From: Baylisascaris procyonis
Lineage: Eukaryota; Nematoda; Chromadorea; Rhabditida; Ascarididae
NCBI GenBank assembly: GCA_037389465.1
Contig: JAZARR010000237.1
Coordinates: 1,426,001 to 1,490,000, forward strand
Length of the DNA: 64,000 nucleotides
Direction of reading: 5' to 3'
Numbering within the stretch: position 1 is the stretch's first letter; the number at the start of each line of letters is the position of its first letter. Below the pieces are notes generated by a model. The model had not been told where the DNA came from and ran no database searches. It saw nothing but the letters and a program-made list of their open reading frames with translations. Of the stretch, positions 1 through 10,441 are shown one piece after another. Position numbers and translations under genes: made by a program.

Positions 1-967
1 TGCTTTTTATTTGCCGATGTGTGGTGCTTGAGATAAGGCCCCTTTAAAATACCTCGCCCGCACCCTTACATTGATGAAGGAATCTTGCATGCACGCCCAT
101 GGCACGTCATTCGGGTTAGTTGGTATAGGTAGACTTGCGTTAGATGTGGAGTTGAAGCATTCCGATAAATTGGTCCCGCAAGATAGAGTGGGGCGGTGCT
201 GCTTCTAACGTTGATTTGCAGTCACGCTTGTATCTATATAACTATGGGGTTGTTTTTTCGGGGGAGAATTTTTAACAGTATAAAAGGGAAAGCGATGCAT
301 CGCTAAATACATTGGAACAACTTGGTTGTTGCGTGACCAAATTTTACTTAGATGTTCTGGCTTAAATTTTATTAAAAAAGGATTTAGGGAAGTGCTGCTT
401 ATTTTGTTTAATGAGCACTTGGGAACATGAGTGGTTAAGATGAGAACTTGGCGAAGATCGGCCAGAAAACAACGTGAAAAGCCTGCTAGGTGGGCTTTGT
501 ATTGCTTGATTCTTCCTCCTCTCGAAAATGTCGTAGGTAACCAACCGTCTTTGTAACTGATTTTTGCATCTCACCTTATGGAAATCCTGCTCAGGATCAG
601 TGATGACCTCATTGGTTTCTTTTACCGTTATCAGGTTACAAGTGTTCCAGTTCTAGTAAAATAAAAGAAAAAAAGGACCGCTGAATCTTATAAGAGCGAA
701 AACGTGCATGATGTATCTTTGAATGGTTATAACAGTCCGTGCCAGATAAAACAATTACAGCAGTCTTCTCCGGAAATGCGCACTTAATATTTAGGTGAAC
801 TGTTTCGAATGGTAGAAGTTTAGTGAAGATAGCGGCTGTTTGAGACTTTGCTTAGCAAAAACCATAGGAAGGTGGAGCAATCAAATCGTATTTAACGTTG
901 ATCTTTCTCGATTGATTTAGATATATTCGTAGCTGTGAATTGCTTTGTTGTTGTTGTTTTGACAAAT

Positions 968-1132
968 ATGTTCTCTGAGTCCACTTTTTTTAAGTCACTA
1001 GCGGATCGAGAGGATTTATCCGAAAAGCTATGTGAAATGGCACGACTAAGAGAGAACGAAAGAGATGAGGCACGTGAAAGAGAACGCGAACTCGAAGATC
1101 AAAAAGAAATGGCGGAACGGAGCCAACGACAG
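968..1132 (+). CDS. Coiled-coil gene, first exon visible in window
   Basis: The open frame runs from an in-frame ATG at 968 to a donor after CAG at 1132 (cag|gttgtt). It encodes a strongly charged helix (SLADREDLSEKLCEMARLR followed by repeated Glu/Arg pairs). A T-rich acceptor ending ttttttaag at 994 would instead start an internal exon at 995 in phase 0, so this may be the start exon or an internal one. The frame reads on about 95 nt past the donor into a hydrophobic stretch, which I take to be intron. Phase 0 at the 3' end. Confidence 0.6.
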
Positions 1133-2539
1133 GTTGTTGATTCGTTCGTTGTACTGCTTGCTCTTTGCTGTGTCGGTTTCATTTTGTTTAGTTTTATGCT
1201 TAGTGTGACGAACACGAAAGCAATTTAAGAAACGGTCGGATAGATATTTGGGGTAGACGAGTTTCATAAATCTTGTGAACTCCAGGAAGCGATCGTTGCT
1301 CCCTTTTGAGTCCTGTGCAGCCGAGTGCAGGAATGGCACCAAGATGCTTCCATTGCCTACAGTCAGTTTCTCGTTTGCATCCACAGCCGTTCTCGGAGAG
1401 AAATTATTTAAAAAGTCTTGAGGTAAGCGAAGCTGTCGCGAAATCCTCCAAAATTTTTCTCTCGTCTCAGCATTTGAAACCCCAAAAAAACTTCCAATAG
1501 CTTCCTATTATCGTTGCCTACTTGGTCGCATTTTGCTTTTTATAACAAATGCTAGTGCTAGCTTTACTGGCTTTCAATTCCCCGCAGGTGCTCACCGAGA
1601 CCTCATTTGATGTCATTGGCAGTGGTTTCGCCAACCGAAAACAATCTGTTCAGTAGCCAAAAATACATTAGCACTATTTACTTTGCTATTTACTTCAGTA
1701 TTTCGATGTTATTTCTCCTCATATCAGAACGTCTGTTGGAATGATGCAAGAATTTTCCATTCAAGAGGAACATGGGGTACTCACAAGAATCTCTCAGCGG
1801 GACACAGTTTTCTGTTAACTTTCAGTTTTGAACTTTTTGAGAGCCGGAAGTAAAGGAATGTATACGTATAGGATATGTATGGGAATACATTGTGCCGTCT
1901 GAGTGACGTGAGTATAAAGCCTTTAAAGTGAATTACATAAAGCTCTAAAGTAATATGATGTACTCGTCGTTCGGGCGCTAATCGCTTTTGACGACATTGT
2001 GCGGTCACGTGAGGTACTTATAACTTTGAGATACGGCACTGTTGTGGCGTTCCGTTATATTAGATGATGGGAAATTAGACAATGATTTAATCAAAAATTG
2101 CTGTTTTAGGGTTCCGAATTCTGTTTGCAAAAAGGTAATCGTGTATTATGTTTAAACATCCGAATTTATAGGATGGATTTCTGATTTCTCTAAGCATTGT
2201 TCATAATTTATTTCTGATTTCTGAAATGTGCTGTATATAATGGGAGCAGAGTCATAGCCGGAAGAGTAATTCCACCTTCCTCCGCTCTCCTCCTTCCTTC
2301 GTTGATCAGTAATTAGGTAAGAATTTGCGCTCAGTTACCGCATATAGCTAAAACCTCTCTAATTGGTGGTGATCAGTGATAGACTCATTTGGTTAGCGTT
2401 CGCTGGAGAATTTTCATTTGCCATTGTTTGCCCCTTATGGCGACCTATTTCGAGATATTGGGGATATACGGTTAAGCGAGTTTTCTTATCATGCCTTCTT
2501 CACTGATTAGAGGAGTACTTATTTTCGAATGAACTTCAG
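1133..2539 (+). other. Intron between exons at 1.1 and 2.5 kb
   Basis: AT-rich, with short random open frames on both strands. Nothing else recognisable. Confidence 0.55.
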
Positions 2540-2779
2540 GCAGCATTAGCGGAGAATGAAAGTAACCGTCGTCTCGCTGAATGGCAAGAGAAGAGCGCAG
2601 AGATGGAAGCACGCCGTCAAGAGGTTGAAGCTGCGTACTCTCTGCTGACTAGTTACTATCAACAACTACAAGAGGCCTATAATGCTCTCTATGCTCGTTT
2701 CTGCATCGCCAAAGCCGACGTAAGCACTGAGACGTGTGTGGAAACCGATGAAAGGGATGACGAGCAATGCAATCTTTCG
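2540..2779 (+). CDS. Coiled-coil gene, internal exon (80 codons)
   Basis: Acceptor gaacttcag ends at 2539 and donor tcg|gtgagt begins at 2780. Both ends are phase 0. The product starts AALAENESNRRLAEWQEK, continues as a heptad helix with a Tyr-rich patch (SYYQQLQEAYNALYARF), and ends in an acidic segment (ETDERDDEQ). It follows the 1132 donor in frame. Confidence 0.8.
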
Positions 2780-3761
2780 GTGAGTGTTTATTCTCAATAG
2801 GTGTTCTAGTGATGGATTGTATAAGTGCTTTATCTTATGAAAAGAAGAAGAGGTAACAGCACAGATGGGCTAAAGATGTTGTTATGAAAGTGTAATTAGG
2901 ATTCGTCAGAGGTTATCTGAAAGATGAGCAAAGAGTGTAGTAATATAGGAGTTGATCGGTGAGCATGATCAAGAAAGCTGTGATGAAGTTGAACACATTG
3001 TCGAAATTGTTTTCCCCATATGATAAAAGATGATTAGAACTATGGCAGGTAATTATCGAATGGTTTGGGCACCATTTTCGGGTATAGTTTTAGTTTGGCA
3101 TCAGTTCAGATCATAATCAGCATTAACACTGCTCTGCCTATTTGTCGCAAGTTGATGCCCGAATCGATGTGGTGCACTCCTTGATCATTTCGTTTTTTCT
3201 CTTGAGCAATTTCCGAGAACGCCTGGTGTCATCTTTAAAGTTTTTACTACTCCTAGCGCTGGAACTTGATATCAAATGTGAGGATTCGGCTTAGGCTTTC
3301 AGAGCTTGTCACCTTACCGTACAAAATATGGGATGTTGACCTGACTGTGCTGTAGTACGTTATAACAATTAGAGCATATTGGTGTTTGCGTATAACAAGA
3401 AGAGGAAAACAGACTTGGGACTTCGACTTCGCCCATATTTTTTTGGCAAGTAGGTTTTGATGAGGGAATAGCAAATCAGGGCCGTATGAGGTGTATGCCG
3501 CCAACGTATAATGAACGATTAGGAGAACAAACTCAGTTATACGGTCTGTAAGAACTTCGTAGGGATTACATGGGCGGAAGTCTTAAAGGGGTGGAAGTAT
3601 TATGAGTTGTATAACGATTAGCGTTTCAACTTCTTTAGTGGTCTTTAGGTTTTGTACTATAGGGAAATCGTCTCTTTCACACCGCTTCTTTTCTTCTTCG
3701 TGGTTTTGTTTTATCCAAGAATATCTGCTTTTTAGTCATGGTTGCATGCTTGCATCCTCAG

Positions 3762-3803
3762 GCAGAAAATGGCAAACATCACTGCGAGAATGATAAGCCA
3801 GTG
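3762..3803 (+). CDS. Coiled-coil gene, possible 14-codon exon
   Basis: Acceptor catcctcag ends at 3761 and donor gtg|gtaact begins at 3804. Phase 0 at both ends, encoding AENGKHHCENDKPV. Its size and phase would let it be included or skipped without changing frame. It is too short to be sure of. Confidence 0.45.
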
Positions 3804-4062
3804 GTAACTTCTATCTTTTTATTAGTCTCGCTTCAAAACGTATATCATTGTAGAGTATCTGAGTGCAAAAATGCTTTCGCCAGCACAAGCAAACGAGGCA
3901 GCAATTTCTGTGCTTTAAAATAAAGCATCAAATCCCTTTAGATATCAAACTCTTCCTCCCTTCCCCCCCCCCATCCCCCATAAGGCGGTGAAGAGTTTTG
4001 CTGGCGGGGTTTCCCTCTCGTGGCTTTGATTGCTTTTTTTGCTGAGCATTATATGATTATAG
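3804..4062 (+). other. Intron with C-tract
   Basis: Contains a C-rich run (about 3957-3980, C11 within it), which is G-rich on the - strand. Otherwise ordinary intron. Confidence 0.5.
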
Positions 4063-4233
4063 AAAGCGAAGTTGGAGATCGAACATCTCAAAAAGGAGCT
4101 TGAAGCCACAGAGGATGAACTAACGAGAGCAAAGTCGCAACTGGAACAATTGCGTGCTCTTGCAGTCAGAGAACTTGGTTCGCTTCGAAAGGTGGTGCAA
4201 AGCGTACGTAACGAAGAGATTGCGCGGTTAAGG
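4063..4233 (+). CDS. Coiled-coil gene, internal exon (57 codons)
   Basis: Acceptor gattatag ends at 4062 and donor agg|gtaaca begins at 4234, phase 0 on both sides. Encodes a textbook heptad helix (KAKLEIEHLKKELEATEDEL, then a second Leu/Arg-rich helix ending NEEIARLR). Confidence 0.85.
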
Positions 4234-4266
4234 GTAACATTTTATGTGCTTCCTTTGCTACTATTT

Positions 4267-4794
4267 TCAACTCTGCCGATATTTTTCACGGATGAGACGA
4301 TAATCTTGGAATAGAAGCTCTCCTCGGCAGTCCGTCAAAAGCATTTGTGTGCGTTTAAGGATGGTGACAAGGGAGAGGTGGGGTAACTTCCAGGCAAAAT
4401 AGGGATTCCTGAATTGGCATGGGCAGATTCCTGAAATCAGAAATCTGCTGAAGGTGTCGTTATGCAAGCCATGAGTGAGCGTTCTTAGAGAATGTAAAAT
4501 GTTGGTTGCTGTACCTTCTTGCTTCTTGCATTTTGGTATGAGCGCATAGAAATAAGGGCAGCATTGATGAAACACTTCTGAAATAGAATGTGCTTCTTGC
4601 TTAAAGCTTTGATTAAAAGTTCTGCGCAATCTGTTGAACTCTTTTTTCGTCACCTTATTTAATGCCACTTTTTGTGCGCGTTTGCAGAGCACGTTACGGC
4701 CTTGCTTCCACACGTATCGTGAAAGATTCGTTTTAAGCGGGCATTTGTCAGCATTTTTCATGTTCGGGAAACCTGTTATAAATATGGTGCTCAT
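4267..4794 (-). other. Long antisense open frame in an intron, function unknown
   Basis: A 175-codon frame starts with ATG and runs antisense inside an intron of the coiled-coil gene. It is rich in Lys, Arg, Cys and aromatic residues (for example NKVTKKEFNRLRRTFNQSF; CCPYFYALIPKCKK) and has no clear signal peptide or membrane helix. Its length is somewhat more than expected by chance in DNA of this composition. It could be a nested intronless gene, a decayed transposon fragment, or chance. I do not recognise it. Confidence 0.2.
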
Positions 4795-4830
4795 GTATTA
4801 ATTTGCTTATACATTTATATTTTGCCCTGA

Positions 4831-4832
<2 letters not shown>

Positions 4833-4886
<54 letters not shown>
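4833..4886. repeat. (TA)n microsatellite, about 54 bp
   Basis: Uninterrupted alternating A/T run within an intron. Confidence 0.95.
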
Positions 4887-4889
<3 letters not shown>

Positions 4890-5407
4890 AATGCAAGTAT
4901 ATGTTAAGGATCAGTGAAAACATTGTCCACAAGCGAGTGGCTGGCTACTCATATAACGTTTAATTATAAATTTAGCTATTTTCACTCAGGTATGTAGGTA
5001 TGCGCGTATAACTGCTTATAGAACTTCCATGGATGCATGGAAGTGACGACTGTCTAAGTACATATTTGTGCATTTTGCAATAGATTTCCGAAAAAAGCGC
5101 TGCAATTTGCAATACTAGTTTGCAGTATTGCCTTATATAATATGGCTATGTGTTTATTTGCATATTCGTAACGCAGTATGTATGCACGTATGTGCTGCTT
5201 TTCTCTATCAATACGTATGCACGTTTCCGCCGCTACTTTTTTTTCAATTTTCTAATAGGAGCAACAAAATATCTTGACGTTCATGAAAGTAGCACATATA
5301 TCTGCTATCAGTTTTGTCTTTTTGCTAGCGTAATTAATTGCGGTCACATGCCATAACAGGATTAAGTCTTTTATTTCCGGCGAGGATTAACTATGCGCAA
5401 ATTACAG

Positions 5408-5563
5408 AATGCAGTAATGGAATGTATTACCGAAACGGATGCCCAACTTAGAGAGCTTTATGGACAGACGCTCACAGTTCTTTCAACTGTTGAGCGTATT
5501 CAAAACACCCAATACGTCGAGAGTATGCAAGCGGTAAAGGAATTAGTCGAAGAAATTCTGAAG
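5408..5563 (+). CDS. Coiled-coil gene, internal exon (52 codons)
   Basis: Acceptor aaattacag ends at 5407 and donor aag|gtattt begins at 5564, phase 0 on both sides. Encodes NAVMECITETDAQLRELYG and continues as a helix to VKELVEEILK. It is in frame with its neighbours. Confidence 0.75.
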
Positions 5564-5912
5564 GTATTTTAGTGTTTCTATTTATTGCGCAGTTTTAGTT
5601 AATTTCAAGTTTGTATTTTTTTTCTCTACTCCATTCCTTGTTCAGCATTTTTTAGAAATTGAATTATTAGCGATAATTCGGCTAAATTTTGCATCGTAGC
5701 TTACATCGAACGTAGTTTTTCAAGTGAAACTTGGTGAATTTTTTTTCATGCGACAACGCTTAATCTAATCAAAGATATTTACTATATATTAATTAAAGTG
5801 CTTTTCAATGCGTAAGCTATAAAATGGTGTTTTCATTTGTAAGAATTGTTATCATAAAGAATTTACTCATAGGTTTTGCTAAGGTAACGGATCCATAATT
5901 TCTCTTCTCTAG

Positions 5913-6077
5913 GAATCCGAACGTAGCTGCGCAATCACAAATGATGCTTCATTGCGAAGCGCCATTTGTGTGGCAACCGAAAAATTGAAGGAAATGCGAA
6001 AAGTGCTTGAGGATACCAGAAAGGCGCTTAACGAACAGAGGACAATTTGTTCCGTACTCGAGAATAAACTTCAACAG
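5913..6077 (+). CDS. Coiled-coil gene, internal exon (55 codons)
   Basis: Acceptor cttctctag ends at 5912 and donor cag|gtcgct begins at 6078, phase 0 on both sides. Encodes ESERSCAITNDASLRSAI, then a clear heptad helix (EKLKEMRKVLEDTRKALNEQ) ending ENKLQQ. Confidence 0.8.
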
Positions 6078-6742
6078 GTCGCTTTCTCTTTAAGAAACAT
6101 TTCTGTGCTCGAATAGTTACCTTCTCTGATTGTCATATACATTCTGTTTACTATTTTTGCTTGCTTTTCATCTTAATCGATGCTAACTGTAGTTAATTTT
6201 TGATTGTATGAATTTGCTACTGATCGCATTGATTGCACAAACAGAACTATTAGCGAGCATTTTGCTTAACTTTATTGGTTATATTTTTGATTTATTTTCG
6301 TTTGTTTAAAGACGATTTCCGGAGTCGTTGAATTATAATTCTTCGACCGGAAATGGCTGCACTAGGAATTGCTTGGCGAAGGAAGTCTAGGGCAAAAGAA
6401 GAGAGGAGACCGGTGAAGGTTTTAGTAGAATAAAGGAAATTTAAAGCGAAATGGTTGTTTTTGGATGCGGGCTTCCGTCATTTTTCGTTTTAGATGGTAG
6501 AGGATCTCGATATGAAGATTTAAAGGTTGATCTCGCGTCGACGAACAATACGCGAAGACTTTAGCAGAAAAATGGAGCAAAAAAAAGCTGTTTCCTGTAG
6601 CATAAGAATTCAATATATCGTACTTGTTCGCCCTTTTGCAATATTAGAGTTTACTAGTAGATATTAGAGAAAGAGGACGGCATAGTTTCATGCATATTAT
6701 TGAGGCTGGTGTGACGGCTGTCATCATGATTTTATATTATAG
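6078..6742 (+). other. Intron
   Basis: AT-rich. No feature recognised beyond splice signals at its ends. Confidence 0.55.
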
Positions 6743-6865
6743 GCTGAGGCTGAAAGAGAGAACAAAGATTATACTTGCGGATTGGAGCGTTTACTCGAGA
6801 CAACGCAAATATCGTTGAGCAGGCATATAGACAAATGCCAGCGATTGGAGGCGAGACTCGATGCG
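6743..6865 (+). CDS. Coiled-coil gene, internal exon (41 codons)
   Basis: Acceptor tattatag ends at 6742 and donor gcg|gtggga begins at 6866, phase 0 on both sides. Encodes AEAERENKDYTCGLERLLE, continuing as a helix to CQRLEARLDA. Confidence 0.75.
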
Positions 6866-7349
6866 GTGGGATGTGTTTACGCTTTCCCACAATTTATTTT
6901 CTTCATTTCGTTTAAGTTTTCCTCGTTGAAATTTAGCTGCCTCATATAAGATTTCCATTAAACAAGTCATTCCTTTGAACTACACAAAAAATCACCTTGG
7001 GAAATCTTTTCGGCATTTGTGGTGATTGGTTTTTTTTTTTTCTTGAGTGAGAACTCTTTGAGGTGATACATCATGGAATAGGTGAAAAAGCTATCGGTTT
7101 GATCATAAATGGTCATAACGATTTGAAAGTTTCTTCTTTTTGGTCTTCGCTCAAAGTATCTGTCTATTCACTACCTTTTCGAACTTTCTACATTGTTTTA
7201 TCATTCGCCTCTTCCAACCTGAATAAAATCGGCCCGACTAATACTTTTATTCAGTTATCGATTAGAGGAAGCGATTGTCTTCGAAATTGTTGGGCTTGAA
7301 TATTCAGTCATCTCAGATAATAACCCTAATTGACAACTAATCGTTTCAG
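6866..7349 (+). other. Intron
   Basis: Contains an open stretch at 7063-7299 without splice support or coding character. Otherwise nothing. Confidence 0.5.
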
Positions 7350-7389
7350 CTGGAGCATTGCGACGAACCGCAACAAGGCGCGACTGATG
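7350..7389 (+). CDS. Coiled-coil gene, short exon (13 codons plus 1 nt)
   Basis: Acceptor cgtttcag ends at 7349 and donor gatg|gtgagc begins at 7390. Encodes LEHCDEPQQGATD and ends in phase 1, matching both candidate downstream exons (7535 and 10442). Confidence 0.6.
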
Positions 7390-7534
7390 GTGAGCACCGT
7401 TCTATTCGTTATGTCTCATTGCAGTCGTTCTTTTATCGTCGTTGGTCGGATGAGCATAAAAAGTGCTCTGTTAAGTGATTTCTTGAAAGACCTATAAGGG
7501 GCAGCTTTTTTCATTTAGCTGATGGTTTTCGCAG

Positions 7535-7615
7535 CTCATGACGAAGGTGATATTATTATGCAAGGAAAGGGCTTTCCGCGCGATCCTTTTGAAGTAGGGT
7601 ATATGAAAGAAGAGT
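7535..7615 (+). CDS. Possible alternative 3' exon, short isoform
   Basis: Acceptor tttcgcag ends at 7534. Joined in phase 1 to the exon ending at 7389 it reads (A)HDEGDIIMQGKGFPRDPFE, then GYMKEE and a stop at about 7613-7615. It has no convincing donor that would keep phase with the next large exon, so it would make an early-ending isoform or is not used. Confidence 0.3.
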
Positions 7616-10441
7616 AAGGAATTGGCGGCTCACTTGTGGTACTAATTTTCTATGAGTTCACAAAAAATTAAGTGGTGCACTAGAATGGCGTAGTATTTAG
7701 GGGGCAGTATTTTGCGTAAGATGCCATTGCCGATGTTAATCAATTTTATTCATCTTTGGTCACATTCTTTCGATGTTCCGTCACGCATGGAGAAAGGTGA
7801 TGGGTATTTGCTGCCTGGTATCCTAAGGGATTTGGCCATAATTGCCTTGGTCAAATGTTGAGAGGTATTTCGAGTTTGCTTTACGCAATTTTCCTATTGC
7901 TACAGCTTTCCTTATTCCTCTTATTTATTTGCTGACAGCTTCTTAAGGCTTCAAGCTGTAACATTACTAGAATTTACTACTTTATGTTCATTTCAGATTT
8001 TTTTGACTATAATAGCATCATCGAGGCCCTTCCAACTCCTCGCTTTTTTGTTTATTAAGGATCGATCTTCTTGGGTTCTCAGGATAAACAACCATGGTAG
8101 TGTCCCCTACATCTTTTCCTTAACTTACTTCGGGTTACTGTTGCGTCTGATTCATCTAGTCTTTGGTGACCTAAAGCAAGCAGTCATTTTCGGCACTCTA
8201 CGAGTGTGATGGCGCCCCGCTTCTCCTTGATTGCGCTAAAACCTTCTGCACAGAATGCAGAAACCGCCGCAGTTATTAGAATTTAATGTATCAAAGAAAA
8301 AGAGCAGGCAGATACTTTAAGTTGTATCTGCCTCTATGTTCATTGATATATTAGATTCTAGTACATGCGACGGTATTTGCTTTGAAATAAATTGCCTTGG
8401 TTAGAAAACTTTTAAAAAGGTGAAGTTGCAGCGTAGGGAAATGGCCGAATATTAGTGGTTGTACGATGTGCGCATTCTCTACGCTGAATAAGTTGACGCT
8501 TCAGCCGTTATTTTTTATAACTTACCGACACAGTTTTTTCTTTTGTTCCAGAAAATCTGATGTTCTCCATCTTCGACGACGTTCGTTGCGGATATTTGTT
8601 GTTGTTTTTTTCTATCATCCGCATCTTTTTCACCATCTTTCTTCCCCATGTGTTTGCTTTTTTTCCGATCACTTCATGCGTTCTGAAATTAAGCTGAGGT
8701 GCTGAATGAGCCGTAAATAAGCAAAAATCTTGCCCTTTGCATGCTCCGATCTCTGTGCTTCAATCTTTGCTTCTTTGCTTTGGTGCTGTGTTGAAGTCAT
8801 AAGATAATCGCGTCGAAAATCGATAGTTTCTTCATTCCCTCGTTGTGACCTTCTCTTGTTTCTTCATACTGAAGTTAGGGTCGAGGTTCCTGGCGCTTTT
8901 GAAATATTACAAGTTGGAATCTAGATTGGATGTTTCATGACCATAAAGAATGTTTCATAGCACGATTATTTCGCTTTATAAAAATGAGTTTACTGCTCCC
9001 ATACTATATGAAATCTTGAGAAATGTCGTATCTCTTATCCTATAATAAGGCTAGCATATAGGTGCTATCATCGTGCGTCCATTTTTTCCTTCGTTTTTTG
9101 AACAAGTTCAGTCCATTTTCCAGTTCCATGCACTTCGTTTTATTACCTACTATTGCTTGCATTCGAAGTTCACTTCTCCTTAACTATTACTCGCTGAGTG
9201 GGCAAAATTCTCTCAAAACTTCCACCAGTAATAAGTTTGCTGGGTGGCTAACAATATTGCCCAATTATCTATGTTCCATCTTCTCATCGTTGTTGCAGTT
9301 TTTCCTCTGAGATCTTTATTGGCCCAATGTATGTGTACTGCATTTTTTTTAACCGGCATATTCAATGTTGCCGATTAAAGCTTGGATCTTTCCTTATTAT
9401 CATGTACTAACGCTGTTTCCAAAAGTTTTGTTATCCAGGAGATTATGGCTAAGAGCAACGCAACGGGCTGAGCTCATTCAACGATTCGTTTTTCTTGTTT
9501 TTGGATTTCTAAAATGATATGGACGTATCGAAAATAGGATCGATCGCAGTTCATTATGTGAAACGATTAAAAAAGATATATTATAGTGAGCGATATGCAG
9601 ATCACACATAAGTCGACTGCATTAAACGTCACCCAGATGGTGACCCATGTGTTCTTTATTTTTCTGCTTGTTTTTTGCTATTCTTTGATGCTTTTACGGT
9701 GCTAGTATGTTGGTATTTCGGCTGAGAATTACTTAACGCAGGATTGCTTTTGCAAGATTGTCCTCAATTCTGCACTGCCAACTGGATTTGCCCTTTCGCT
9801 TTCGAATCTTTCAGTAATTTCACGATCATACAACTCTGTTGCGATCTTTAATAATTAATTACATAGGCAATCGTTGTACATTGCTCTGGAGTGGGAGGAG
9901 GTGAGGGAAAGGAGGAGAGGGGGGGGGGGGGAGTGAAGTTGCTCTCTTTCTTAATACGGATCGATGAGGTGGTTGTCTTAGCATCAAACTGTGGTTTTTA
10001 GGATCGTCCAAAGTTTCAGAGCGTCCAGCAAATTCGTTATTGAGCTGAAGTCAACACCACGTTGTATATCCTGAAGGTTTTTTTCAAGTAGGGCTTGAAA
10101 ATTTCAAATATCCATGCATTGTCCTTAGTTGATTCTCTACAGCGTTTTTCAGATTACGCCCCATAAACTAAGGCAATTGTATCATGTTGGAGGGGGAGGG
10201 GGGAGGAATGGTTATGTGCTGTTGATGATGTGTTGTGGTGTTTATCTGGTTGCTGTCGCCGTCCTAGCCTTTGTTTTTTACGCAGTTGTCCCATTGTAAA
10301 ATGCAAGTAAATCTGAACTCTGAAATTTCTCTCAGAAGCCAGGTAGTAGAATTAGACGTTGAAAGAAAATATGAAAAAAATGGCTAGGAAAAAAGGGAAA
10401 CATTTAAGTGCATAATGTCGGCAATGGGCTACTATTTGCAG
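7616..10441 (+). other. Long intron (2.8 kb)
   Basis: AT-rich. Includes a G-rich run at 9891-9935 and another at 10189-10211. A coil-like frame at about 10336-10380 has an acceptor (ttctctcag) but no donor and was not called. Confidence 0.5.
9891..9935 (+). repeat. G-rich tract (possible G-quadruplex)
   Basis: Purine run with several G-blocks including a run of about 13 Gs, in an intron just upstream of the first giant exon. Confidence 0.6.

Larger units (their letters stand above)
4234..5407 (+). other. Intron with antisense open frame and (TA)n tract
   Basis: Holds a 175-codon open frame on the - strand (4267-4794, listed separately) and a (TA)27 run at 4833-4886. The rest is AT-rich with nothing recognisable. 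Confidence 0.55.

Noticed and set aside
1..967. Further upstream exons of the coiled-coil gene
   Set aside because: Several acceptor-like sites (for example about 770 and 919) exist, but every frame after them closes quickly.
10336..10380. Coil-like frame (SQVVELDVERKYEKNG) after a ttctctcag acceptor
   Set aside because: No donor before the stop; cannot be joined to giant exon A.
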